A DNA stretch of 64,000 nt from Cryptomeria japonica (lineage: Eukaryota > Streptophyta > Pinopsida > Cupressales > Cupressaceae). Under the pieces are notes generated by a model. The model worked only from the letters and a program-made list of their open reading frames with translations. It ran no database searches and was not told the origin of the DNA. Shown here one piece after another: positions 27,106 through 39,235 of the stretch; position 1 is the stretch's first letter, and each line of letters begins with the position of its first letter. A program made the position numbers and the translations under genes. The stretch lies in assembly GCF_030272615.1 (NCBI RefSeq), contig NC_081406.1:188774391-188838390 (forward strand), in the 5' to 3' direction.

Positions 27106-27120
27106 AAAGTGGGGGCTATA
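27106..27120 (+). other. Polypurine-rich tract before 3' LTR
   Basis: AAAGTGGGGGCTATA abuts the 3' LTR. The related minus-strand element has the matching AAAGTGGGGGCTAAA next to its LTR at 62186-62200, which supports the boundary of both. Confidence 0.75.
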
Positions 27121-28770
27121 TGTAGCATCGTAAATTGTACGCACTTGCTAGGGTGGTACAATTTCACACCTAGTTTAGCACCCGCCTTGGCGCATTTTGC
27201 ATTTTGCATTGCATTTCCCCTTTAGCACTTAATTAATCAAATTAATTAGGTCTAAGGTCCTATTTCATCGTCCTCCACATCATAAAGCTGGGCCCTTTCA
27301 TTAAAGTGTGCCCCTTTCATTTTATTCCTCCAATACATCATTTAATCAAAAACCCTAATTAGGTCCTATTTTGAACTTGGGGGCTTGATTTCGGGGGTCA
27401 AAACATCTCGAAATCAGCTGTAACTTCGGGATTCTCTCTAAAATCATCATATCCGAGAGCCCTAAAAATTTGGTGAAAAGTTGTCGGGACCATGGCGCCG
27501 GGAGAGGACCATGGCGCCCGAAGTGCACACTGTCCCGGACATTTTTCCCAAAATTTTAGGAGCGCGATCCAATCATAAAATAAAGCTTAACCCCAAGAAA
27601 TTGGTGGGAGATTCAATCTCTAAGTCGGCCTAGAGTTGAAATTAAGACCTAGGGTTTCATATATAAGAGCTCTCTTTCTTCATTGAAAAGGATCCGGATT
27701 TTTGGTTTCCAAGGACCTTCTATGCAGCGAAAGAGCAAATCTTTGAAAACTTCAACAACATTCAACATCCATCCATCTAGCATCTATCAATTTCATTCAT
27801 CCATTTAGGGCTTTGAAGGCATTGAAGAACAATAAGGGATCACCGACTGAAGATTGGCTTGTACCCCTCCCTTGGGGTTGGGTATGATTTCATGTTGTTT
27901 TCATGTCTTTGCATAAGCTTCATCATATCATTTGTATTCATGCTTTAGATCACTTTGCATCTTGATTTGGAGCACTTACATTATCATGTACAAGCAATTA
28001 GGGTTTACTTTCTAGATTGCTCTAGTTTGCTTACTTGCATTTTAGGATCTTGCACACACACAAGGTCTGCACACACTACTTTTACAATACAACTTGGCTA
28101 TTCGTGGAGGTGGAAACCACCAAAGCGGGGGTTTGACTAAGGCAAAACCCTATATAGCCGCCCTACAACCCTTTTCAGATATAAGTGCAGATTTTCGAAT
28201 TCGAAGGACACTGCAAGTTGCAGATCCGATAGAAGCGGACCGAGACAGAACAACACACCAAATTTCAGAGCAAAAGACCAGGACAGGGGCGTGGGGTGCC
28301 CTGGTCCTGCCAAGACAAGGGCGCTGGGTGCCTAGGTCCTTCTGTCAGACAGCAGTTTCAGCATTTTTCTGACAGCTTTTCAGGTTGCAAAACAACAGTT
28401 TCAGGAGCAGAATCAGGACAGTGGCGCCCGCGCCCCCGTCCCGAACATTTCCCCTCAGATTTTAACCCCAGGTACACATCTGCATTCTCCTTTTATCCTT
28501 GTGTTTACAGTTTTTCATCACTTAATCTCAATCTTGCAATCTTGTTACTAGTTCATACTTGCACTCTAGGGCTAGTAGTTGAACTTGCATCATTTTATCT
28601 ATCATTTGCAACAAAGGAATAGAAATCCTAATAGGTAGCCCATGGCTCTCTCTTCTACAAAAAGAAGTAGCCAATTGTGTGATACCTCTAGGCTCTTTCG
28701 TATTCCACAAGTGTGTGATTGAAAGTGAGATTAGGGCATGTTTTCTTAGTGTCACTTTTTCCCCCACACA
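27121..28770 (+). repeat. 3' LTR of the gypsy-type element
   Basis: 1,650 bp, nearly identical to the 5' LTR. Visible differences include a 24-bp duplication around GGACCATGGCGCC near 27488-27520 and two rather than three copies of the 32-bp minisatellite (28278-28341). Confidence 0.93.
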
Positions 28771-28775
28771 GGTAC

Positions 28776-29501
28776 ATATAAATTTATGAATCACCCATAT
28801 GTTTATCAACTCACGATGCAATAATTTTTACATGTTTGACATATCGCAGGTCAAGCACGACAACGCTATGTGTTGTAATGGTCATAAATTTTGCATCAAA
28901 AAGTTGGATGACATGAAGAAAACTTGTGATTCTGGGATAACTGCAGTCTTTGAGGTGACAAATATTTCATTGAGAAATGACATACATCCTCAAGAGTCTC
29001 AAAATAATACTATGACATCTTGGATGATATACTTGAGTGCAACTTTAATTCCTTCAAATTAGTTTTGTTCGTCATCAAATGGTACAGGTTACGATTGAAT
29101 AAAATTGATCATGATAGAACTGTTATTGAACATGACAATGGTTTTAAAATGGTTAATACAAGGTCATTTGAATCAGTTGGGGATGAGCCCTATATTCTTC
29201 CAAGCCAATGTGAGCAGGTGTTTTACTCATGGGTTCCACATAAACTAGGTTGGTCATTTGTTGTTAGACATGCTGCAAGAGGAAGGTCGATAAAGTATAA
29301 TGTGATGGAAGAAGAAGATACCGAAGAAGTAGAAGATGAAGTAGATGATGATCATGATCGACAGTTACTCGATGATGATGAAGAAGTTGTTGTTGTTGAT
29401 GATGGTGATGGTGATGGTGATGGTGATGGTGATGGTGGTGATGGTGATGGTGATGGTGATGATGATGACAAAGATGATGGTGGTGGTGGTGGTGGTGGTG
29501 G

Positions 29502-29584
<83 letters not shown>

Positions 29585-29590
29585 TGGTGG

Positions 29591-29670
<80 letters not shown>

Positions 29671-29701
29671 ATGGTGATGGTGATGGTGGTGATGGTGATG
29701 G

Positions 29702-29763
<62 letters not shown>

Positions 29764-29866
29764 GTGATGGTGATGGTGATGGTGATGGTGATGGTGGTGG
29801 TGGTGATGGTGATGGTGATGATGATGACGAAGACAATGATGGTGGTGGTGGTGGTGGTGGTGGTGG

Positions 29867-29933
<67 letters not shown>

Positions 29934-29958
29934 TGAAATGTATGAGGTATGCGATTAG
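28776..29958 (+). pseudogene. CACTA transposase, C-terminal exon (DUF4216-like) with acidic repeat tail
   Basis: After the gypsy insertion the intron resumes at 28776 and an exon opens after ATATCGCAG near 28850. First comes HDNAMCCNGHKFCIKKLDD (about 28857-28915). The DUF4216-like core follows at about 29060-29280 in another frame, with VLFVIKWYRL, EPYILPSQCEQVFYSWVP and GWSFVVRHAARGR. The tail becomes very acidic (EEEDTEEVEDEVDDDHD) and runs into a GAT/GGT trinucleotide array that translates as poly-Asp, then poly-Met and poly-Val as its phase changes. The frame change near 29030 and the expanded array mark it as a pseudogene. It continues the gene of 16576-20010. Confidence 0.8.
29385..29934 (+). 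repeat. (GAT)n/(GGT)n trinucleotide array
   Basis: About 550 bp of GAT and GGT triplets in blocks, overlapping the acidic C-terminus of the CACTA transposase. Two short interruptions change the phase. The opposite-strand frame of poly-Ser/His/Pro is a shadow. Confidence 0.95.
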
Positions 29959-29959
29959 T

Positions 29960-30177
29960 ATATTATCTATTTAAGATTGATTTCTTGATAGAATTTTTTT
30001 TTACTTATATGGTTACATAATTAATTCATTATGTTTTGAATGCTAATGCCATTACATAATTAATTCATGATGCACCTTTTAATATTTTTAATTCCATTAC
30101 ATAATTAATTCATGATGCACCTTTTAATATTTTTAATTCATGTTCCATGAGCTCTAGCAGGTCCTTATAGTAGAACT
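29960..30177 (+). repeat. Tandem duplications between the two CACTA genes
   Basis: A unit of about 50 bp with TTACATAATTAATTCATGATG and TGCACCTTTTAATATTTTTAATTC occurs twice in succession (about 30045-30140), with a partial earlier copy near 30013. No gene is seen in the interval. Confidence 0.7.
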
Positions 30178-30209
30178 ATGCCATCCCGAGGAGATGGAGA
30201 TAGGGAGAG

Positions 30210-30430
30210 TGACTATTTATGTGACATTTTATAAACTTTGTGTTTATTTAAGGAATTTGGATTGTTTATTAGCTATGTGATGGATGTTGATTTAAAATAA
30301 ATATGTGATGGATTACATGTGACATTTTTTGAACTTTGTGTTTATTTATAGAATGTGGATTTTTTATTACCTATGTGATGGATAGTGATTTATGATACAT
30401 ATGTGATGAATTACATATTTATGATGACAC
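30210..30430 (+). repeat. 103-bp tandem duplication
   Basis: Two adjacent copies of a unit with TGTGACATTTT, AACTTTGTGTTTATTTA and CTATGTGATGGAT, starting near 30218 and 30322. It lies in the first putative intron of the second CACTA gene. Confidence 0.65.
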
Positions 30431-31495
30431 ATATGTTCAATGCTAATTATGATGCTCAATTACATATCTAATGATACATCATGTGATGCTTATGATGCTT
30501 ATCATACGTATGTATTTATTGTTTGTCAACTTACAAATGTAATGCTTATGATGCTCAATTGATGGTGTTGATTTCATGTATAGTCCCTCTATGATGTCAT
30601 CACCCTTGGTGGGAATAGGTCATTGACTACAAACATCATCAACCATTTAGTTGAGGATCCTACATGGTCTACATTTAGTAAAGGTAAGGAATTAAAAAAA
30701 TTACAATGATTATGATGACGACGTCTTTTTTTAATTTAATACTCTTTTTGTCTACAAAGTTCATGTTGTTCATGTTGTGTACTATGTAATTTTTAGCTAA
30801 CATAAGATAATTGAATTACATGTGCAGGAACCTGAACCCCTTTGACGAGGATCCTGCATAGTCTCATGGATCAATAGGTATAACTAGTCAATACACCCTA
30901 TAGAAATAGTTTTTTTTTTAAATTACTTGGAAAACAAACTTCCTCAGTTTTTTAATCCTCGACATTAGCAACAAATCTAATATAGTTATTAACACTTGAG
31001 GCCCCAGTTGGACTTTTTCAAATTTTAATCGAAACATCAACTTTAGGGTCGACTTCTTCATCAACATTACCCTCATTTGCAAAATATCTCTCTCATTGCC
31101 AACTAACTCTCTCATTTGATGGAGTGTAGGTGCAACTAAATAGTTATTTGTCAGATGTGTCTTCCTCAACTGAGGGAAATGTAGGAATAGAAAATTCAAT
31201 AAACGCATGAAATTTTTCCTTACTCAAGGGGGGTCATGTTCTTATGACGATGAGACCAAAGATGACATTGAGGTTCCCTTGAGGTACAAACATCTACAGA
31301 AACAATGGGTACCCAAGTAACTTCCTCCAATAAACACTTATTTTTGTGTTAACGATAGGATATATTGCATAGCACCTTCATTGTTACATGGTTTGGACCT
31401 ATTTTCCATGGATGGTATAAAGGTCTGTTACAATAAAGTTGTTGAATTGATGGAGTTTGTTAGACCTTGTTACAATTACAATAATTGGATGTAGA

Positions 31496-31800
31496 TTGTT
31501 CAATATTAAAAAGTATGTGTAGGTATACATTGTCAGCAAATTATATACAACACAAAGATAATGATCAAAGTAAACAAGTGGTTGTATACATTGATGGAAG
31601 GCCAAAAGCAACAAGTAATATTGCAAGTTTTATAAATAGTATGCAACCTGGGTCAACTAATAAACAACCCAATTCCATATTTGAGGCGCGCGAGGGAAAT
31701 CATGTATTCGTATGTGTGATAAAATCAATAAGTGCAGGGGAAGAGCTTCTAATCGATTACAATTTGAATCGTATAGATACAAAAAAAGTTACTATCATGG
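31496..31800 (+). pseudogene. SET-domain-like exon inside the CACTA element
   Basis: The exon reads VVYIDGRPKATSNIASFINS, then NSIFEAREGNHVFVCVIKSI and SAGEELLIDYN. This is the order seen in the C-terminal half of SET methyltransferase domains: a substrate-pocket segment with IDGR, an (R/A)FIN motif, a hydrophobic strand, and the closing GEEL...DY. The usual NHSC is replaced by NSMQ, and the N-terminal half of the domain (the cofactor GxG loop) is not seen, so catalytic activity is doubtful. It is on the same strand as the neighbouring CACTA exons and is followed by a plausible donor near 31801. It could be a captured host exon or a long-standing part of this CACTA lineage. Confidence 0.6.
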
Positions 31801-32389
31801 GGGTGGTACGTACTATATACCATTTAAATTAACCAACCTCCAATTAATGACTCCAATATACCATTTTATTATGAAGTTTTTTTGCTAAGTCTATTGGTTT
31901 AATTTTGCTAACGTTTTTATATTTTTTCTTTGTCATAGGGTGATATGGATCCATCACATAGCGCAGACAGAGATGTAGGTCATGACACTTCTACAAAGCA
32001 GGTAAACCTCATTGTAATTGTACAAATTAGATGGAAGCAAACTGTTACATTATTATGTTCTTTTTTTTAGTGTTTTAGACTAATTTTGTAATTGTTAATG
32101 ATATTCTTGACACAGACGGATGTTCAGGGAAAGGGAAAGGGAGTTGTAGTACCTGGCCACCTCTTTAGGGATGTGGACTCAATAGGATTAAGTGATGATG
32201 AGCCTAGAAATTCCACAAACCCTATGGAATTGATAAAAAAGTCTCTTAGGAAAATTAGTAGAGAGATTGTTGCTTTGGCATCCGTGGATCCTCAGACTAA
32301 TGAGATACAAGAGAGGGTGCAAGTATTGATGCAGACAACACAAAACTTGCAAGCAGTTGTTTATGGTAAAAATGGAAACAACAATATTG

Positions 32390-33217
32390 AAAGACTAAAT
32401 AAATTCAACCACAAAACCCTAACCTAACAACAACAAAGATCTACCATAACATATGAAGATTACCTAAGACAATGCAAATCAAATGAAATCACAAAGATTA
32501 TACCATCACATGTCCAATAGGGTTTGGATCTCCATTCTTCCTATCTCCATTGATCTTTCTTGATATATTTGCTCTCATATTTTATGTGTGCACAAGAGCT
32601 CAACAAAGAACAAAAATGTGGTTGCAAGTAGGCTTTATCGCATGTGAAAATTTGAAAGCGTAGTTGGGGAGTGCTAGTAGTTGAATAGAATGCTTAGGAG
32701 ATTAGAATGCGTAGCTGATTAGGGTTGATAATGAAGGAAGCATCTCCTTATATAGAAGACACTGTAAGAAATGGAGGGATAAGATTGAGAGGTGTAAAAG
32801 ATAAATAGTTGGCTAGGATTAAAGGGTAGGTAAAAGAAATAAGAAAATAATCAGAGGGTAGGTAGTGTAGGAATTAAGAGATGAATGACATGTGTCATAG
32901 GTAGAAAAGGTCAATGAATTAATTAAATAAATAAAGATTTATTTAATTAATAGAGGAAATGGGATCAATTAAATAAATAAAGTATTTATTTAATTTAGGA
33001 AAGGACAATTTAAATAAATAAAGGTATTTATTTAATTTAGGAAAGGACAATTTAAATAAATAAAGGTATTTATTTAAATGAGAAATAAGGCTAGAAGAGG
33101 ATGAATTAATTAATTAAATAAATAAAGATTTATTTAATTAATAGAAGAATTAGGCTAAAATAATTAAATAAATAAAGATATTTATTTAATTAGATTGGAC
33201 AATTTTAGGTGTCTACA
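32390..33217 (-). repeat. Probable solo LTR (gypsy-like)
   Basis: On the minus strand it starts at 33217 with TGTAGACACCTAAAATTGTCC, a typical TG-initiated plant gypsy LTR start. The other end is placed near 32390 where coding-like CACTA sequence stops, but I found no convincing target duplication. A TATA-like run (RC of CTTATATAGAAG near 32750) and the AT palindromes at 32925-33195 lie inside it. No internal region is attached. Confidence 0.55.
32925..33195. repeat. AT-rich inverted-repeat units
   Basis: Five to six copies of a short palindrome of the form AAATAAATAAAG(G/A)TATTTATTTA are separated by AATTTAGGAAAGGACAATTT-like or TTAATAGA spacers. Each unit can fold on itself. Confidence 0.75.
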
Positions 33218-35621
33218 ATAGTAATGAAAGCTTTAATTATAACAAAAGTTCAATAATGGTTTATATTTTATTCTCTTTTATGTCATTAACTAAAATATGT
33301 ACTTGTTGTTTTTACAACAATTTATGCATCCTCATGAAACTGGTGGTCGTGATCAGGGTGTTGCAAGTACTTTAGGTACAATTTTATTGGCTTTTCACTT
33401 GCTTGGCTTATCACTTTGAGTACCCAAAATATATCATACTTGATACTGCCAATGTTCATAACAAAGGTTCATCCTTGTTTACAATTCTTGCACTTTTCAT
33501 ATATTTAATGTTTTATATATTTAATGTATTATTCTTCAGGTGTTGTCAATGTTCCTATGCAAATATCATCAGTGCCTCATCAGAGGTTAGCCCCACTTGT
33601 ATTGTCGACTACAATATCAGCAACACGTAGCATGCAGACATCCTCTACTGCACGTCATATTGGCCCGCCAACTGTTGGTAGATCCCTCTTTTGTTCTATC
33701 TTCTATTATGTGTTTATTTCCCTTCAAGCATTCTTTCTTGGGGACATTTCAAGTGGATTTATTTTCTATAACAGAAGATGCACATGAGGATGTGCCAGAG
33801 GGGACTACTGTTGATAACATACCATCATTTCCTAGATCTTCTCGTATTGCTAGTATGGTAACGTTGCAGGCCATATTGGTAGTGAGTGACAAAGAAATGA
33901 TTCCCTTAAAGATACAAAAAGTTCCAGGTACTTTAAAATTATTATTATATATACTCTAATTGTAATTTACTTTCTGATCACTCGTTTTGGACTAATGATC
34001 CCATGAATTTTTTGTAGGAAATGATATTTTTATAAACATCTTAGTGACATTGCATTGAAAATATTTGGGCCCACCATACGTAAAAGGTGGTACATCATAT
34101 GTGAAATAACCCTAATCTACTATTTTGATTTCATATCATTTCTAGAATAGTTTTCCTTTGATCCTTTTCTTGAACTATAATAAATGTAGCTTCAATTCAT
34201 TTCTGAATCTAATAGGTTTGTTTTTGTTTTAAAAGGTGGAATGACCAAGAAAAAAGGTTAAAAGATGAATTGACAAACCATATGGTTGAGTGGTTTGGAA
34301 ATGAAACCTTTGACAAAACAAAGCTCCTTGAAAAAGATGGCACGTATCTAAAGTATGTGAGGGACCAATACAAGACCCATTTAGAGAAGAACCTAAAGTA
34401 CGAGCGTCCCCCCATGATTTCAGAGAGGGAGTGGAAGGTCTTGATTTTGGATGCTAAGGAGAGAATTGAAAGGAAAAAGGAAATACACCACCAGGCGCCA
34501 AAAAAAGGTACGTGATACTATTAAGAAAGTAATTATGTACTAATTAATTACTCTTTATATTTATATAATCTAACATATTTTAAACTTTTCATAGACTGAG
34601 TGACACATCAAAGGCAACCAAAGAAAGACAAGAAAATCACGGGCAACACAAAATCAGCTCTAGTGGTTATATGAAACTTGCCACATGAATTGTAAGTATC
34701 TATAAATGAAATATTGCATCAAAATATTTATAAATTGCAAATGATTTTTTTTTTAATCAAACATTGCAAGAAAAATTCATGATACCAAGAAAAAATGCAG
34801 GGCTCTGAATTCAATAGAGCACCCATAGGAGATGATAAGATAATTGCCTACCATCAAGGCTATACAGCCGTGGCTGATCAGCTATGAGAATTGAGTGGGC
34901 AGACACAATATTTTGGTGCATCCGTCACACAGGTAAATATGCTAAATGAAAATTGTTTCAAATTAAATACTTTACCAATAATCTAATTGATGTTGAGTTC
35001 TAACATAAAGTGATAATATTTGTTTTAAATAAGTAAGCAATGATAACAATGTGCATGACATTGGAATGCAACCTTCTAATCGTGAAACACCATCTACACA
35101 TGAAGGTCCGGATGTGCATCCCAGTAGTGGAGGTATTCATTTGCTATTCAAATTTATTTATGTAATTATTATTACAATTAAACATATTAATTTATAATTA
35201 GAGTAGTAATTAATGTAACCTTTTTTGTTAATATTTTAGAGCATGTAGTCAGTGGTGACCAAGTGGAGCATGATCCGGGTACACAACATCAGGAACGTGA
35301 TGTTCCCCAATTAGGTAAAGAGAACCACTATTATTCCTTTAAACAAATATAATTACAATTGGTGTTCAACATTAATGTAACCTTTAGTATTTCAACTCTA
35401 GATGATCTAGAGGGTGTTCAGCATGTTGAGGTTGAGGCTAGACAAAATGATGTGGCCCCATCAGGTAAAGAGCACAACAGTTATGTTCTCTAAATTAATG
35501 AAATACTTGTAATAATAATAAAAAATGTTTTGAATTTAACCCATTTATTTGTTATTGCAGAGGACCCCCCCTTCGCTTCAGTGTCCTTGTCCTTAGTATA
35601 AGACTAGGCATACATTAAGAT

Positions 35622-36691
35622 TGTAGGTCCCGGAGACAACTAAGAGGGGGGGGGGGGGGGGGGGGGGGTGAATCAGTTGTCTAATAAATTCAAACCAAAA
35701 ACTTATTAACCAACTTAATGCTTAATACCGGTAAGTCAGTTAAGTATGTCGGTAGACAGTGTTAACAATAAATTGCTATATCGGTAAGAATTAATGCATG
35801 AAACATAAGCACAAAGTCATCCACAACACATGACACCAATATTTGTAAGTGGAAACCCTATAAGGGGAAAAACCATGGTGGGAAACCTTACCCACAATCA
35901 GATGATACTACTACAGATAGTAAGTGTACAAGAGGGGTCTGCACATCCAGAAAGGCCAACAACCTAGAGCTCACTGCTCAATCACAAATGGGAGTCACAC
36001 TGACTACAGTTGGATGGTTAAATCCAATAAGAATGTACTGCACAAAATAGCATCTTCATATGCTGGATTCAGTACTGGTGTAATGTTGATATGCTTCTGC
36101 AAAAACCTAAGTTCACCTTCAAATGATGTCCTCGTGTATGCCTCTACTTTATCTCGCATATACCTTTACTTAAATCTTTTTTGCATTCCACACTTGATCT
36201 TACAAATAAGATCTTACATTTATATCATACCCTAAGACCAATTTTAGTAGGTCGGCTCTACAAGATATTACAATAAAAATATTTTACAAACAATACAATA
36301 TCCGATGCAATAACCGATTGAACATGTCAGCTTAATGCATTTATAACAATAATAAATCATCTCCATACAATGCCATGCTGATCTGGAAAAGATAAACCTG
36401 CCGGTGTAACCTTAGATAACATGGACCTATTTGCCGGTAAAAGCAAATTTGCAAATAAGAATATACCAATGATTATTATTTCAAAATAAAGTGTCCACAT
36501 GATGTCTTCGACATTACCAAGTGTCTTCCATGTCAGTCCAGGTACCTGTGAACATTATATCCTGTCAGTTAATCATATACCGGTAACTGTTGCACAGTTT
36601 ACTGTTTGCCAGTGAAAGTTGTTGGATCTCCAAAGTAGGTGTATTTAGTAGGTGTTGACATCAATGACAAAACCATACCAAAATACTAACA
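35622..36691 (-). repeat. Solo Copia LTR in CACTA gene 2
   Basis: About 1.07 kb. The plus strand starts TGTAGGTCCCGGAGACAACT, then a 23-base G-run (35646-35668) and GTGAATCAGTTGT, and ends ACCAAAATACTAACA. It is the same arrangement as the LTR at 426-1687. Flanks AAGAT (35617-35621) and GAGAT (36692-36696) match at 4 of 5 positions. No internal Copia sequence is attached, so it arose by recombination between two LTRs. Confidence 0.8.
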
Positions 36692-37221
36692 GAGATCATG
36701 AGCAGAGGGTGGAACAACTGAAGAGGGGGGAAATGATGAAGAAACCAATGTTCCACTTAGTATTTTCATAGCTTAAAAGAAAAAAGAAAAAAATAAATGA
36801 TTTTAATCTACCTTATTTGATAATGACTGATTTTTATGTGTTAAGGAATGTAAATATGTGCTAATGAATGGTTATGAATGATATGTGTTAATTAATATTG
36901 ATGAATGTTGTGTGCTAATTAATGTTAATCAATGTTATGTGTTAATGAACGTTATGTGATATTAATGAATGAATGTTATATTTTATTAATGGTAGAAAGA
37001 AAGAATGAATGAATGTTAGATGTTAACGAGGAATTTAGAGTGATGTTAGGGGGGGAGGGGCCAAATGAGCTTCCACCTTCACGTGGTTGGCCCTGTTAAG
37101 TAGATAATATTAAACTATTCTCGAAACCAATAAAAGCTCAATAAGATAACACACTTTTCAATATTTCATTATGTTGCACAGTTAATCTTACTGAATAATG
37201 TATATTGAATCTTAATTGCAG
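36692..37221. other. Unassigned, probably CACTA intron
   Basis: AT-rich, with a local run of degenerate GTTAATGAATG/GTGTTAATTAATG steps at about 36830-37020. It ends at a TTGCAG acceptor before the last exon-like block. Confidence 0.4.
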
Positions 37222-37375
37222 GGTCCAACAGAGCCAACACGAACAACAACACCACAAGTTGCTATGTATATTGAGCTCCTATATTGTCTTGTATGTACAC
37301 TAACAGTATGAGTTGCTTCTAGTGTTGATATCTATGGCGGGACTGCAAAAGTTATGAATATGCCTCATCCTTGTA

Positions 37376-39235
37376 AGTTTTTTTATTACTTGTCATTTTC
37401 TTTAGCATTTTGTTACTTCATGAATGAGATGTTTTCAGATGTCTATTCCATGAATACCTCTCTTGTGTATGCTTCATGATTGATGTGTCTTCAGCATGTC
37501 CACTCCATGAGAACCTTTCTCATATATGCTTGTACCTTATGTGTATTTGTGTATTACTTCATGGTTTACATGTATGATTCATGCCTTACATGTATTCATA
37601 TGTATGGTTTGTGCTTTACATAGCTCCTTCATGCCTTATGAGCATTACTTCATGCCTTGCAGTCTTCTCAAAATATTGAAAAATCATTCAACAAGAAAAA
37701 GAGTAGTAGAGGCTACATACCAAAATAAATTAGATCTCCCTCTTTATTTCCTCACTTTCTTCCCTATTTTCTTCCTCCCTTCTTTATCACTTCCCTTTTT
37801 TTTAATTTTTCCTTTATAGAACTAACCTTTTCTCCTTAATGTTCTTAATGAATCCAACAATTCCTTTACACTCCCCACTTTACATCCATGGCAACTACCT
37901 CCATAACTTCACTTAGTGTGAAGTAAATATTCTCTTCTACCATGGCCTTCATATATCCTTCATATATCCTTTCAATTATTACCATCCATATATATATCGA
38001 CCTCATTCTAAGACTTTGAATCTGCCTCTTCTACCTCATTATGTGACAACAAAATGTGAGGATTTAAGAGAAGCTTCAAATCATAATAGCCCTTAGCATT
38101 GGTTCAGAAACAATCTCATATTATGCCTCCTAGATTGGATGGCTCTGATCCTCATCACACTATTTAACTTTGTCCTCCTCACTGGATTGTTTTCACTCAT
38201 GATGACATAATTGTGAAGATTATATTTCAATAATTTTTCATTATTTTTTTCTCGCTTCTGATTCAATGAGAATCGGTTAAGATATCCTTTCGGTGAAATA
38301 TTTTTGTCCACCTTTGGTCAATGAAAAGAAATGTATTGTCATCTATAAAAGAGAGGATGGATGGTGGGTACATAGTCCCACAAAGAGACATTTAATACAA
38401 TTATATATTAAGACGTACGGTCTAAAAAAGTCCACAATATATGTTAAACTACCATATGAAATTGAAGAGTAGCAAGTCAATCTTTCCTATCCCTAGCCTA
38501 TTGTGCCTTGTTACACAATATGAATAGAACCTTAGCATCATTTATCATACTCGCCACTTTTTATTTTAAAATTTAAAATCAAAATCTGCCTCATTTCTAA
38601 TGTGGTAAGGTTCACTATTTATAAAAGAGTATTAGATAAAAGATTTGATGGAACAAAACTGACAGGGGAAAAGAATAACAACATTATATTTTACATGTTA
38701 AATGTTTTTTAATATATATTTTCTATATGATAATTAATATTTTGGGAGTAGTTAAGGATAAGGAGATCATTCTTCTATTTGATAGTCTATCTCCATCCTT
38801 ATGTTATATTGTACTTTTGTTCTAGGAAAGCTTTTGATCTTTTGCAATTAGTGTGGGTTTTTTAAGGTGACTCTTTATATGTCCTAAAATTGTATGATCC
38901 TAATAGCTTCTACTCTTGTTGATAGTTTGGTGGCTCTGAACAATGGCTCCTTCAAAGAAGCGTGATCCTTGTAATTTTGGTCTTCCTTGTAATTTTGGCC
39001 TTCCATGATGTGAAAAGAGGTTATGTTATGAACAATGGTCCATTTGATTTAGTTATTTCTTATTATGTTCAGTATGAGTAAATTTGGGCTTCCTTGGCTA
39101 TGGTCACTATTTTCTACTAACTATTGTGATTTAGTGTGATTTGAGCATGGACTTCAAGTAATCAAGAGGGTGGAAACAATCTTCAAGTGTTAGGGGGTAC
39201 GTGGCCTTGACTAAGGGATAAAAGTATCGGGAAAG
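37376..39235. other. Unassigned spacer
   Basis: No supported gene. It should contain the 3' end of the CACTA element if that ended before the solo LTR, but no terminus ending in TAGTG with sequence matching 3683 was found. Confidence 0.3.

Larger units (their letters stand above)
20011..28770 (+). mobile_element. Gypsy-type LTR retrotransposon with both LTRs, non-autonomous
   Basis: The LTRs at 20011-21673 and 27121-28770 both begin TGTAGCATCGTAAATTGTACG and end CCCCCACACA. Target duplication GGTAC is perfect (20006-20010 and 28771-28775). A polypurine-rich stretch precedes the 3' LTR. The interior encodes a long Ser/Pro-rich protein running into a retropepsin-like domain and a G-patch. RT, RNase H and integrase are absent, so it depended on another element. 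It sits in an intron of the CACTA transposase gene. Near-identity of the LTRs suggests it is one of the youngest insertions here. Confidence 0.92.
30178..37375 (+). pseudogene. CACTA second gene, multi-exon, transposase_24-like
   Basis: The proposed start is the ATG at 30178 (MPSRGDGDRG). Exon-like blocks with AG/GT borders follow: about 30588-30685 (SLYDVITLGGNRSLTTNII), the SET-like exon (31496-31800), 31940-32001 (GDMDPSHSADRDVG), 32116-32370 (KGKGVVVPGHLFRDVDSIGL), 33540-33678, 33775-33928 and 34235-34506. The last has KYVRDQYKTHLEKN and RPPMISEREWKVLI, the pattern of plant transposase_24 domains. Later short blocks run to about 35600, and one at 37222-37370 (VDIYGGTAKV) closes the gene. 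Stops and two solo LTR insertions in introns show decay. In plant CACTA elements the second gene encodes a protein that helps assemble the transposition complex. Exon borders are read by eye. Confidence 0.6.

Noticed and set aside
20011-28770. Endogenous pararetrovirus or other viral insertion, suggested by retropepsin with G-patch
   Set aside because: Paired LTRs, a polypurine tract and a 5-bp target duplication identify an LTR retrotransposon.
29264-29836. 190-codon minus-strand frame of poly-Ser, poly-His and Pro
   Set aside because: It is the reverse translation of the GAT/GGT trinucleotide array.
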